Below, piece after piece: positions 1 through 13,000 of a DNA stretch of 64,000 bases (positions are counted from its first letter, which is position 1; each line of letters opens with the position of its first letter). Both the position numbers and the translations under genes were made by a program. Origin of the DNA: Hippasteria phrygiana (taxonomy: Eukaryota; Echinodermata; Asteroidea; Valvatida; Goniasteridae); the NCBI GenBank assembly GCA_037893225.1, contig JAZGUH010000406.1:310001-374000 (forward strand), in the 5' to 3' direction. The notes under the pieces were generated by a model that worked only from the letters and a program-made list of their open reading frames with translations, did not search any database and had not been told where the DNA came from.

Positions 1-93
1 AGACTTAACCCAAAATAATTAACAAGGTCTAGATCATAAATATAATAACCAAACATAATGGAAAACAATATTGGCATTATTAGAGAAATTTTG

Positions 94-167
94 CTCCACC
101 AGTGGTCGAGTGGTTAAAACGTCTGCACTAGTAAGCTGGAGGTCGTGAGTTCGAGTACGCCTGTGAT
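94..167 (+). repeat. tRNA-Ser-like SINE head, degenerate
   Basis: The stretch has tRNA-like internal promoter blocks: a box-A-like GTGGTCGAGTGG and a box-B-like GAGTTCGAGTACGCC. It has no long variable arm and no well-paired acceptor stem, so it is a tRNA-derived repeat and not a working tRNA. A T-run follows directly. A related tRNA-Ser-like core with the same GGTCGAGTGG and GGTCGTG words lies near 56,600. Confidence 0.6.
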
Positions 168-315
168 TTTTTTTTCCAGGAAAGCAACGGGCATAAAGTG
201 CTTAATGCACTCTGCCGGGATGTACAATTGCTTTACTTGGTATTCACTTTTGTTCCGTTTTTGTTTTGTTCCGATTTGTTTGTGCTCACATGAAATTTCC
301 ATGGTGTTTGACTAA

Positions 316-481
316 GGGGATAAAAGTGTGATGACCCGGTCTTTACCACGTCAATAATAACCGAGGAGGGGCGTTACCGCTGTTAATGGACCGAGCCGAA
401 GGCGAGGTCCATTAACAGCGGTCACGACCCTTCGAGGTTATTATTGACTGGTAAAGACCGGGTCATCACATTTTTATCCCC
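316..481. repeat. Foldback (hairpin) repeat, about 75-bp arms
   Basis: The two halves are near-perfect reverse complements around a spacer of about 13 bases (GAGCCGAAGGCGA). The left arm starts GGGGATAAAAGTGTGATGACC and the right arm ends GGTCATCACATTTTTATCCCC. Open frames across it are products of the symmetry. It lies beyond the 3' end of the WDR41-like gene. It is probably a foldback or MITE element; I saw no second copy. Confidence 0.8.
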
Positions 482-919
482 ATTCATAAATGCCTTCTTA
501 CGAAAAATGCAAAAACCTCCCGTAAAAAGGACAAAATGCGAAGCTTTTTCACCCCACTTTTTCTCCCATTTGCTCAGTACAAAACACATGCGCGTGAAGT
601 CGCTCCGCGCCTGTCTATCGCGTGCGCGTACGCACACGCACGAGATGCAGCGTTTTTTACGCGTGGATTAGCGTCGTCTTACATTATGAAATTCAGTACA
701 TCTTGTGCGCGCACCTACTACGCTCTCCCTGTTGCGTATCGGCTGAGAACAGCTGGTTATGACGCGCCGTGTTTAAACAACTTCCAGCCGTGTTTAAACA
801 ACCGTTTAAACACACCCACGTGACAGGCTCTCGACCAATAGGGATAGTGAAACTCACTGAGGCATTTATGAATGGTAATTGGCACACAGTAAAGACACTA
901 TTACATCCTTTATTATCTC
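482..919. other. 3' flank of the WDR41-like gene, no further gene seen
   Basis: The stretch holds a CpG-rich patch with alternating CGCGTGCGCGTACGCACACG near 615-645 and a threefold GTTTAAAC-type motif around 770-812. On the minus strand a candidate polyadenylation signal AATAAA (plus TTTATT at 909-914) lies a few bases after the WDR41-like stop codon. That is unusually close, so a later signal may be used. The short frames here lack any recognisable domain. Confidence 0.5.
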
Positions 920-1006
920 CTACCCAGAATGGTAATCTGTCCCTTGTATGGTGAATGTCATTTCCTGGATAAGTTCATTTCGTCTAGCCGATTCGAGCCC
1001 GCCATC
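920..1006 (-). CDS. WDR41: WDR41-like terminal coding exon
   Basis: The exon follows a T-rich tract and the acceptor TTGAAG, and starts in phase 0 as the previous exon requires. It encodes 28 residues beginning DGGLESARRNELIQ and ends with TAG. The length and the G-L-x-S/A-R pattern after the last ILWK blade resemble the short C-terminal tail of WDR41. It is too short to be found by open-frame length alone. Confidence 0.75.
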   Translation of the reverse strand, partial: DGGLESARRNELIQEMTFTIQGTDYHSG

Positions 1007-4000
1007 CTTCAACGTAAAAAAAATGTAGATTAACACCTATCTGATCCTCAAATATGAACCTGCTTCATGATGTTACTTTTAAAACTGTACTTGAGTTTTG
1101 AAAGAGATACCAAGATGATTTCAATACGGCTGGAGCGAAAACTCCAATATTTATTTCAGCATTAAATTTCCAAATGTAAATGTGCTCAAATGTAAATCAT
1201 TTTGAAATTCCAATATTGCAATTCCAATTCAGGGACCTAACTCATTATCAGAATATAAAAATCAAAATTTGTTCTGCCAGCTATGCTTCAACAAGTTGGA
1301 TTATTTTTTACCTGTGGATTAACATTTGATTTATTCTTACCTTCCAAAGTATAACTAGCCCATCAACACCACAACTGACAATTCCATAGCTGCCAAAATC
1401 CAACAAAGTACGTACAGCTCCAGAATGGCCAAAGAGTTTACCAAGTAGCATAAGATCGAACTGGTGGCCTTTCCCCCTCTCTTCAGGTAGTAGAGAGCTG
1501 CACATTCACGAAAATGAAACGAAAATGCCATTATGTTTCCATACATTTTATTAAGTCAGATGATTGTACACGTATCAATGCAACAACATCAGAACGGGGG
1601 AGGAAATATCCCCCACTGGCCAAATTTTTTTTTAAGGAATCACATCCCCCCCCCCAGTTTCAAATGGCATAACATTTTCAAAGTGCACAGGATTGTTGTA
1701 CCCGACTTCGTTTATAGGGCGTAATTTCACCTTTTTGAGTGTTCAATTTAAATGTGAATTTGGTTGTTTTTTTGCTAACAATTTTCCTTTTTATTGTATT
1801 ATGCATATTAGACAAATACAGTCGAACCCTGATAAGAGCACTGTTGATACAACATCCTGCTTATAACACGGAAAACAAATAGGTCCCGAGTCTTTGTTTT
1901 CCATTACTGATAATACAAGGTACCTGTTATAACAAGGTAAATTGTCAAGTCCCAAGGACCCTTGTATTCAAGTCACTTACTTCATGTTGTCAATATTAGT
2001 TAACTTGATGCACAATATAGATAGAACTCGCAAGCTCTACACAAAACATGCACGTGTATCAATAACAGTTTCTGTGTTTTGCGTATAGCACAATATGCAG
2101 AGTGCGATATAGACCGTGCAATATGGGATATCACACTGTCAGTTGCCATGGATCGATCGTCTAATCATGACTGAGGATTCAAATTTGCTTGAAGATAATT
2201 GGAATTCTCCCATTTTGTGTTATTACCAGATTATTACTGTTTAACCCCTTAGGCACGGTATTTTACGAGAGACGTCGGGGTGTTGCAGCGGTTCTGGCAG
2301 CCAAATCGAACCGCTACAATGTGTTTGTGCAGTCAAGCATGACATGAACAATAATCCAACAATGGATTGAAACTGCACAAACGGCGGCCAATGGCGTCAT
2401 CCGTACGCAAGGGGTTAAGCGTGTTTCAAATGTGAAGTCAACTTTAGAAACAATATATATATATATCTACATCAAATGGCCCATCAATATGAACTACAAA
2501 TTGTATAATATTTTTTTACCGGGAATGGGTCACTTGGGAGACATTGCCATAGATGCGTGCACACAATTTCTTTTAACTTTCATGAAGCCTAACCTCACTT
2601 TCCCTTTTCCTACCGCCAAGAATTTTGGTATATTTATGTTTTGGACCAATATCTATAAATATAACCTATTTGCGACTAACATTTTGCCTCTAAATACATG
2701 TAGGAGCTGTGGTATTAGGGACACTGAAATGTCTCCCCAATTCCACTGGTATCAAAGGTTGCCTCGGAACACATTTATGTTCTGAACCACATCCTCGATT
2801 ACTCATCAGCCAGATCAGCAGAAATTAACATCACGTGGGTTGGCTTACGTAATGCATTCGGGTCAGTTCCACATACATGTAGTTGGATCACCTTCATTCT
2901 TGACTATAACAGCATCCCTCACCAGATGTCTCAATATATCTGCAACACCTACAGCAGACTTCGTGGATACGTTAAGACACGTTATTAAAGACACATAACT
3001 AGTCCACTTACTGAGAAGGGGAATTTTTCAGGGAGATACATTGTCACCATTAATCTTTATCATGGCATTCAACCCGATCATTACCTTCCTCAGTTCAAAA
3101 CTGAGGGAGTATCTCTCACTCTCCCTATCCCAAATTCATCTGGCCTACCCCCTGTGGGTGCCTCGCTGTGCTGTATGTTAAGTGGACTGAGGAACCTTCC
3201 TCTGTAATGCTGGGGATACGACTGGCTGGTTATACGAAGGAAGGATCATCAATCCTCCGCTACACGGACGGTTCATCTGAAACTGTTGACCTCCACAGTG
3301 TAGATTGGCACCTTGCTTGGAAGAGAGACAAACCTTTTCCGCAATGGTTCGAGTCAGAAAACTTCCTGCTGTTCGCAAGCAATTAGGACAGGTTAAGTTC
3401 GCACAATCAGATACGATCATTGCTCTCGCCTATGTGGATTATCTGACATTAGTCACACAGCTAGCACCAGACTCATCACCAAATCATTCTCAACGAACTG
3501 AATGATCTGTTGGTTTAGCAATTCGACCAGACAAGTGAACGCATAATATGCACAACAAGTCAACCCCAATGCAATTAGATCAGCCTCAGTCTCCATCAGC
3601 GGACAGAAAATTGCAAATGTGTATGACAACCAGAAAAAATTCCTAGGTGCAAGTGGGGCAATTGCAGCTAACACAAAAATCGCATCTACATCATATCCAG
3701 TACTAAAAAAATTAAATCAGTGATGAGACCTTTGTACAACATTGATCAACGACCCAAAAGCCTGAATAGAAAACCTGGTTTATCCGGTTTATATTATCGG
3801 TGGGAATGATGTCAGACAACCAGCTGAAGACACTCCAGCGTAAAGTTACCCTGAATTTGAAAAACTCGTTGGCATCCTTGTTCCACACCAAAACTCTTAA
3901 TCTCCCATACCTACCTAATCTGGAGCAGAAGTGCTAAATTAATCTGGTCCTGTCAATCTTCAAACAGGGAGGCGACCCACTCATAACACAAACTCTACAA

Positions 4001-7000
4001 GACAGACTTTACAAATGGACTACAGGTGACTGGAGAAGTGCTGTTCCAAACATCTTCAAGTCAGCCATTGATATAGCCTTGACCAAGGCTGTCAAGCTTG
4101 TTCCAACGAGCGAGCGGCCGCTACAATTGTCCGGTACTCGTACTATACTTGCCACGGCACAGCAAGCGCTGCGCATGCTAGGCTTAACGATCTGCTTATG
4201 TCCTTTCTCTATGCCTAGCCTGCACATATGTATGTATTGTATGCCCCACACACACATCCGTAAACAGTACGTACAGTAACCATTTCCCAGTCTACAGTAC
4301 ATGTCCTATGTGCCCATTCCCCACCATACATACATACATGTACATGTATGTATAGTCGGGGTGAAAGCCCGCGTTGACGCAACCGTGGCGAATTGCTCAT
4401 ACTGTCCCCAGCCCACTAGAGCTTTCTGAGTTAGGAGGCCCTAACTTGGAAAGGAGCACTGCCTTTTTGAGATTTTTATGTTGTTTGCATTGTTTATCTT
4501 GTGTCAATAAACTTAAGATACTATCAGTTCATCCTTTGCTGACTTAAATTCTTATCTATATGAGTTATAGTTAACACAGAAACATCTGCAAGAATTCTTC
4601 ATTTTATTGTAGAAAAATGCCTCAGTTCTGATTCTCTATCCCGTGTAACTACTTTAAGAACTTTCAATCGTGAAACGACCACTGCAAAGCTGAGAACGAT
4701 AATAACTTGAACAAATCTGAGGCTGTTTAATTCATGATGTGTGTGATTTGTATGCACGGTGATATGTGGATGAATATGAGACTGGTATGGAAAATCTAGG
4801 TGGTATGGAAAATCGTATTGAAATTGGAGGATTCAGGACAACTAGACAGTCAATGACAGTGCATGAACATGTACATTGTACAACTATGCAAACTGTACTA
4901 GAGAGCACAGTACAAGTACAGGTATGTACATGAGCATCATTCTACATGTACAATGTACATGGTACATTTCATGCATAACTGCTTGAAAGTAGTACTCCCA
5001 GCCTGGAAGTGTTTACTTAAGGATTACAAGCAATTGTTTGGCTAATGGATTACAAAGATAAGAAGCTGGCAAAGGTGTTGGTGTGTCAACACCAAAAGGC
5101 AGTGGAGTTGCCTGTTTTGGCTCTAGTGGCATGTTTCCCTCATGTTATGTGTTTCTTTACATTTTCGGCCGAATTCTGCTGAGCCAATCAAACCTCGTAA
5201 ACTTTGACCCGAGATATCGTATCGGCCCCTTTAAAAGAAAACTGAATGTCGGGGAATTCGATATACCGAAGAATATCGCGATATATGTTCCTTTTGGCCG
5301 CATTACGTGTGGATTTGTCCAGTTTACTTTGCTCGAAATTCCAGTTATTTCCAATTATTGGACGGTAGAATAGTATATGATGTATCATGATGTATCATGA
5401 TGTACCATGGAGGAAAAAACAAATACATACATGCACTGAATGTGTCGTTTCTTTGACCGTTTTCTAAACCCCGACATGACATCTCCGCTCCGCGCGATTT
5501 ACCCTCCGCGCTGTACGTTGTCAAGCGCAAACAACGCCTTATTCCCGGTGTACAATGTACGTACCTACACGCTTGCGAACTCGTCTTGAGATCGAGGGGT
5601 ATGGCAATTGTTTGCAATAAGGTCAACCCCTGTAGCGCATCTGCGCGTGCGCGTTGCTTTGTTGCTAGCCTTGGTCAAGTGCAAGCAACCGCACTGAATG
5701 CCACCGTCTTTCCCCAGTGTACAAGGCACACGTAGGTGTAGTTACGTGTAGCGAACTGCATCTTGAGAAAAGATTAAAACACGTGCCGCGCATCATTGTA
5801 CATTGTGCAATGTCATGTCGTCTTTACAAAATATACGACACGATCGTTTGTTGACAGCTCGCATGTGATCGTCCATGGTATTATCATCTGTGTTACTAAT
5901 CAACAATGCTGAAATAGAAACAAACGCTAGTCTTTCTGGAATGCCATAAAGTAGCCAACTGAAGGTAAATGTCGTAAAACTCCAAATACTCAACGAGCGA
6001 AGGAAGCCTTGTCAACCCGGCCCCCCGTTCCTGCCGCTCAATCCCAGCGGGCCCGATCCCGGTGGCCCCGATCTCATGATGCCGTGGTGACTTCCGTCAT
6101 GTATCTTTTTTATTCCTCCGTTCTTACGGTAATGTAAAAGTGATGTCATCACGATAATATCGATCATCGCGATATTTTTTTGCCGATATTTCGGTATCAA
6201 AATAAATGGATATCGAACAGCCTTAGGGTTTAGGAAATCATAGGAATGCGATTTTAAGACTTATCCCGTGATTAGTGAAAAGTGGGTTACTTTCACTCAA
6301 ACTTTGGACATTATTTGATCAGTGCCCTGTTTTATGTGCAAAGCACCCAATTTCCAAACAATCTGATGCATGTGTTTGGAAGAAATTAGTTAACTTTAAC
6401 TTTTATCTAATCAGAAAAAAGGTAGTTTGAAATAAAAGGGGAGTTGTAGTAACTTGTAGGATACAAAAACTCTGAGATACAGTGCTCCCTGTTAGATCTA
6501 AGAAGCTAGCTAGTAACGGTGTGTCCCAATTAAGGCAGCAGTTTGGAAACGTTTACATTTTTCCGTCTTGGTTAACCGTAATCCAATTTGTTAAAATCGA
6601 CCTTTCCTTTTTGGAGCAGAGAGTATGCAAAGAAAACAATCATGTTGCGGGCGAGCACAAAAACAATCTTTTGAAGATTCGACCGAGAACACGATTGACA
6701 GATGTTTGCAATGTCTAGAATGCCAGATGTTTGTAATGGTCCCCTTCTCATTTAATGCCGTTTTTGTGTTGCAATCACTTGAAAGGTTTCAGGGCTCTAG
6801 GGGTAGAGGTTATTTTATTTTGGACATACTTTTCTTTCAGGGTGAAATTATGAATACTGAAATTGTTATGAGCACTGATCTTTCTTTTTTTAAACATACA
6901 TGTAGCTTGTCGGAACAGGTGAACATTAATATTCCAAGCAAAGGATACAATAATCCATCCTGTTTAATTCAGCCACGGGAGGGTAAAAATTATTCTCCTT

Positions 7001-10000
7001 GTTCAACGTTAAATATGCCAATCGATTTTCACACGTTTCATAGATATTCACGGCAAAGTTAATGGTGGAGGGCCCGTCGTGTTAAGTTCAGGGTTCAATT
7101 ACATGTATCAGTTTTCACGACGGCCAGGAAACAAATGAACAGTGGGGCATCTTTGAGTTTGGGGCCACCTGTCTCCCAATAGTTGCAAATGTACCGGCGC
7201 GCTGCTGGTCATAATGTCGCTAGGTGTTGGAGCAATTTAGTACCAATGATAAACTGTGGGCAGAGTTAAATTTTTAGCCCGCCCACTAGACTATCGACGG
7301 GCACCAGCGAATTGTGTAGATTCCAACAGTCAATTTATTTAGTGCTATTGCGCATGTGCTGCTAGCAGGGGGCATGAACCACGTGCGAGCAGTCCCAAGT
7401 ACATAGAAGCATTTCTCAAAGATTTGGTTGAAATTGATTCATCCACAATTTGCATATATTTAAATATGGCTTAGTAAACAAATAGAAACACCACATTTTG
7501 AGAAGTTTTCAGGGTTAACTTTATAAAAATTTCACCAGGGGTAACACCAGGGGTTTAAGTTTTGAAAACAACTTCTTTGCAAGACAATTGGTATCATTTG
7601 GTCAAATTGTGGTGAAAATGATCATTTTTTAGCTGCCTACTGTAAGCCTTTAGATTTATTACTTTTCAGTAGACTTTATGTAACTAGTTTATTTGAATGA
7701 ATAAACATGAGCTGGTGGACATTTATAAATGCTATGTAAATTTGTTATCTGTGTAAAGAGCCGTGGTATGTGTATATACATGTAACTTCACTACTAGGAT
7801 ATGCATTCATTTTTTATATCGTGTGGGAATAACACATTTGTCGGGTAGTCTTTATTTTTTTTGTTTTTATAGGGGTTATTTTTTGTTTGTTTTTACGTTA
7901 CGTATCGCGAATTCGCGATACGTATTGCGATATTAAGGTTTTTATTCAGACTTTTACAACTACAGTGCAATAATTACATTCAGCAATCATTGTAATTGAG
8001 AAAAAAATAAGCCGAACCCTGTAAACAATGGTCGTGACCTTGTTTTGCAACTTCAGAGCGACCAAAGCTGGCTTGGCGCGGCGTGCGGGGATCATGTTGC
8101 ATGCAACCAGCTAAGCTAAGTTGGTGCACACGTGGCCCATCGCCATGCGTTGAATTTCTGTTTCGTGCGCCGCCATAGTGAAAGATAGGTAAAAAAATGG
8201 TGGTGTCCAGGGAAAATCACAGGCTAAATACACCGCAAGTAAGTCGGCGTTTTGGACAAGAAAACACATAAAAAAACATGGGTTGTTGTTAATGCTTACT
8301 AGAACATTATAGTATGCTAGGTCTCACATTAGTGTATTTTGTGTTACTTAATTGTGACAAATCGACATTTTATCGCACACAAGTTGCGTGCGATGTTTTT
8401 TTATGTTAATTTTATTTTGTCGACAATGAGTCGTTTGTATCGACATGTCAGAAAAATGTCATTGTTGCCAAAAGGCCTGTCGACAACAGCCCCAACTGTC
8501 ACCCACCCTAGAACCACAGTCATAAGTTTAGCTCCATTTTATAATTATTTTAACCCTCCTACTGTTATACATGTAACTATCATAACCTATCAAAAAAACC
8601 TAAGCCTTTCCTCTCCAACAACTTGTGTTTCAACCTGATAGGCAGGGTAGTTGGCTCCATTTTGGCACCAAGAGAGGGAGGATTAGATATGATGTCAGTA
8701 ATATCCTAGCCACATACATGACATAATCTGGAGATATTAGAATCGTTCTATGAGCACAACTATACCCAATAGTTATCTTTAAGATCACATTTGCTGGTCT
8801 CGGTTTTGTTACCTTGTGGTCTGGATATTTTGGCTGGTCTCGAGTCGAGACCAGCAGTATGCAGCATTTATCGCTCATAATATCTATTACATTGCATTGG
8901 TTTTGTCTTTGTTCAGTGTCGTTGGTTAGAGATAAACATATGGCGCTTCGCTGCTAACCCACTTGTCAAGCTTGTTAACCCCTTGCCACCGGGTGGCGCC
9001 GGGGCACCAGGCCGGGTTATGCAGCCAAGCGAAACGGAAACAAGAGGCTTATGCAGCCAAGCATAACGTACACAATACCCCAATAATGGATTGAAAATGC
9101 AGAAATTGACATGTATAGACGTCACCCGGCCAGGTCGCAATTTCAATCTGCACGTATTTGTGTCAACCGTACGCAAGGGGTTAATGAGTCGTTATATTTT
9201 GTTGCTGGTGCGGACTGCACGTTGTAAAGAACCCCAATGCATGCAACGCATGGTACGTACGTTGACATCGTCGACTGACAGTACAATATGCGTGGTCACC
9301 GGTCAAGTACATATACATGTATTTTCACATGTACATGTACATGTAGTTACAACATGATTAAATTCTCGTCCTATTCATCTCGGCAAAATGACAAGAATTT
9401 AATCATGTCCAGCAAATCTACTGTCAAAGTTTGCTTATAAAGACCATAAGAATATACAGATGTGAAACCAGGAAACAGAAAGCACTTTGCGGTGTGCATT
9501 TTCTGTGCAGGGACAATACGTATTTCCAATGGCGGCGGAATGGGAGGGGAGGGGGGGGCATTGTCCCCCCCCCCCACTTTTTCCACTTGGGGGAAATGAG
9601 CCCCCACTTTTGGCAGTTTAGCTACCCTTCATTCCCCCCCCCCCCCCCCTGCCCCCCAAAAAAGTCAAGTAATTCTGATCCTGATAATCAAAATTGCTAA
9701 GTGGGTCATTCTACCACGTTGGGACACAGTGTGTGATATGACCATATACATGTAACTAAAACCATTATTACATTTAATTCAGTCATTTCATGTGACATCC
9801 ATCTTTGGGTGTGAGGTTCTTTGAGAGTTTTTAATCATGCGAGTTATATTTTAACAAAAATATGATAAAAAGTGTTATTTTGATTTATTTTGATGTACAT
9901 AGACGCAACATGGACACCAGGTCCAACATTTCCATTTTTGTGTTTTTTCAACACTTTAATATATTAATATGGGAAATTCATTATGTACAATAATTAAAAG

Positions 10001-13000
10001 ACACACTTTGCAACAATGAAACCATATTTACAACAAAAAAAACATGCATGTGTCCATGTTACGTCCACACTCACGTCTGTTCTTGCTATATTTGGACACT
10101 GACTACCATAAAAAAGTGTTCTTGTGTTGCATAGTACATCTCAATTAGTACACATGGTGAATTTCCCATATGTATATTTAAAGTGTTGAAAAAACACAAA
10201 AATGGAAATATATAGACGTGGCCAATGTTACGTCAAACTGGTTACGTCAAACTGACACTTTTTATCATATTTTTGGTAAAATATAATTTACATGATTTAA
10301 AACTTTCTAAAATATTGCCCACCCAAAGACTGATGTTACATGAAATAACTGAATCAAATGTAATAGTACTTTTAAAGATATGGATACATGTCACACATCG
10401 TGACCCAACCTGGTGGAATGACCCAAGTACTAAAGGCAAGGTCTACCAGATTCAAACAAATATTAACACTGTATCTGACTTAAATCGTAAGCTGCATTTG
10501 AAATAATCCTCTGTGGACATCACTCCAACTTGACATCCAAAGGCATAGCTGACATTGTTACTTTGGCCTGTTGGTTTCAGAGTTAATTGATACACTAAAA
10601 ATAAAATTACCTTGTGGCAAGATGTTTTGTCAAAGTGTCACAATGGCTTGAAGTATCAGTGCCATCAACACAGACTTCATTGTGACCAGACGGACAACCC
10701 CAGAGTCTGATAGTCCCATCTTCTGAGCATGTAGCAAGGAACGTACTATTGAGATAGGAGAAGAAAGAAAATCCACAATGCAAACAAATTAAATAAGATC
10801 CAGTTGGTAATTTTTTTCTCATATGCAGACCCAATTAGTTTAGCATTAGAATCCTGCCTTCACAATAAATGTTTACTCGTGAAAACCTTGGTATTAAAGA
10901 CCAGGCCCATTCTGGTCCCTGAGCCGAGACTGGGGGGGTTCTTTAAACCCCAAAGTGGAACTTTTTGTGATACGCGTGCGCGTACGCCCTGACCTGATAC
11001 TTGAGGAGGGGGGTTTGTCAAACCCCAAAGTGGAACTTTTTATTAAAAACCACCCCAAAAAACCCACAAAAATACACACACACACAAGAAGCGGAACTCA
11101 TCAGCGAGCAGGGGGTTCGTTCGAACCCCCCGAACCCCCCAGCATACGGGCCTGAAGACTGACCATTCCAGCCATGGAATCCTTTAACGTTTACTACAGT
11201 GTACAAATGTGCATGATCGATCGATCAAAGTTAAGGTCATTGTCCATTATTTGCTTTGTGCTTTGTGCATGGTGCTTTTACCAAAAATAGATTTCAAAGG
11301 TTTTGAAAGCACCCATTATGCAAAAGAAACATTGTTTTTTATTGTTTCCATTTTTTGTTTTATCTTGCAAGTTTAAACAAAAATTTCATCAAAAAAGGAG
11401 TTCTAATTCACTTCAAGTTAGTTTTGGAAACTTTTTATAAAATAATGCCTTTCTTTTACTGCTTCTAAAGTTTCTAAAGCACTGCTTGTGTGTTCAACTG
11501 GGATCTGTTATTATTACGAAGCTTTTTATTCAGGCAATATTGCACTCTTTCCTGTGTGTATTCACAAGAGAACGATAAATAAGTTTCAGTGGTTAAGAGT
11601 AAATCACCATACAAAAATAATAAATAGAAATAATCGCTGTTCTTGTCCAACTCCCCCAACCAACTTAGTTATGTCATCCCTACATTTCTTTTTGGGTCTT
11701 CCCCTGGATTGTTTTACTGTTTTTGGGTTGCCATTCAGTGGGTCCTACTGTCCAGCTGCTGTCAGTCATTCTTGCGACGTGTCCTGCCCATTTTTATTTC
11801 ATTGTGTTGACGTACGAGAGAGTGGGGCAAGTTGAGCCATATTTGGGTTGCATTGACCTGGTGTCTAAGATATTGCATGGTCATATATACATTATTTTAA
11901 GGGTCAAGTAATGAAGTACCTTTTTGAGCCATATCAACCAAATAGCATTTATTAGTAGCAAGCGTTTGAACTTAGTAGTAAACGTTTGGGTGAGTTGAGC
12001 CAATTCTTATGAGCCACTGAGCCATTCTTATGGGGTACGTTGATCATATGGTATACGAGGTATAAATAGATAACATGACAAACAAGATGTTTTCTTCCAA
12101 TATCTACGGTGGCTCAAATTTGCTAATTCTACTTGCAGGGGTACTTTTTTATGGCATTGTTTCATCGTACTTTTGCAATATATCTCTGTACTATTGTGTT
12201 ATTTCACCATGGTGACAACGTTGCCATTTTACGGAGCCCCTGTAAAGGGGGACAGGTGGAGAAAAAAGTACTTTAGATGAAATTTTGTTTTACAAATTTG
12301 TAACATTTTGTTCCCTCAAAATACTCATTTTATTCCCTCAAACTAATTGTAAGTACATTTTGTAGGTAAGGCCTTTGGATTTAAAATCCCTCAAGATATG
12401 TCTGGTCCGTGTACGTTGCGGTGTACCTTTTTAATATTAGAAAAAAAAAATTGAATTTTCAATTATCAAATGAAGACGACTGTTCTTTTTTCTTTCTTTG
12501 CAAGAGTCAGTGACGACATGTAGGCCCCTATGTGACATATCCGAGTAGCATTTTTTCTGCTACATATTTTTTTTGGCCAGCCGTTGGCTGCAGATTATGG
12601 TAATGTTTACCCTTCAAAAATGTTGAGGTTAAACGGAATACAGTATCATTACAATTGGATAAAAGCTGCACATTGGAAAGGATGACTTTTGAATGATAAG
12701 CTTCCTCATTCATCTTCAATTATTTTGTGTGCGATGGATTTAAGCTGCACGATCACATCTCAACCGCCATCCGTTGGCCAAGTTGTAGTAGCTGAAACTA
12801 CGGTGTTACTGGCAGGCCATAAAACTATTGTAGCTGGAGCAATCGTTAGAGCCTGCGTACGCCGCTGTAATCAGTGCGCAAGAAGGAAATCCCCCGAGGA
12901 GGCAGGTGGCGCTCTTGCAGCAGTATAATGTTGGAGGAACCATGGATAGGGTAGCCATGGATTTGATTGGTCCCCTTCCCGAGACTGAGGAGGGAAAGCA

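Larger units (their letters stand above)
1498..10610 (-). other. 9.1-kb intron of the WDR41-like gene, filled with repeats
   Basis: It is bounded by donor GTAATTTT at the right and acceptor GTGCAG at the left (minus strand). It contains, left to right, a TTAA-flanked MITE, a decayed R2-like LINE, a 26-bp perfect palindrome, a second TTAA-flanked MITE, a G/C-run repeat and a 730-bp long inverted repeat. Between 4,560 and 7,898 I see AT-rich sequence with clusters of TACATGTA and CGATAT-type motifs but no gene. Frames of up to 145 codons there (for example 6625-7062) have no recognisable domain. Confidence 0.7.

Noticed and set aside
1355..1546. Overlapping minus-strand frame with its own ATG
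   Set aside because: It is the wrong frame of the WDR41-like exon at 1341-1497.
6625..7062. 145-codon frame
   Set aside because: No recognisable domain, no splice signals in support, inside a repeat-rich intron.
10225..10506. 93-codon plus-strand frame
   Set aside because: It lies in the right inverted arm of the 9,700-10,428 element and is mirrored in the left arm.
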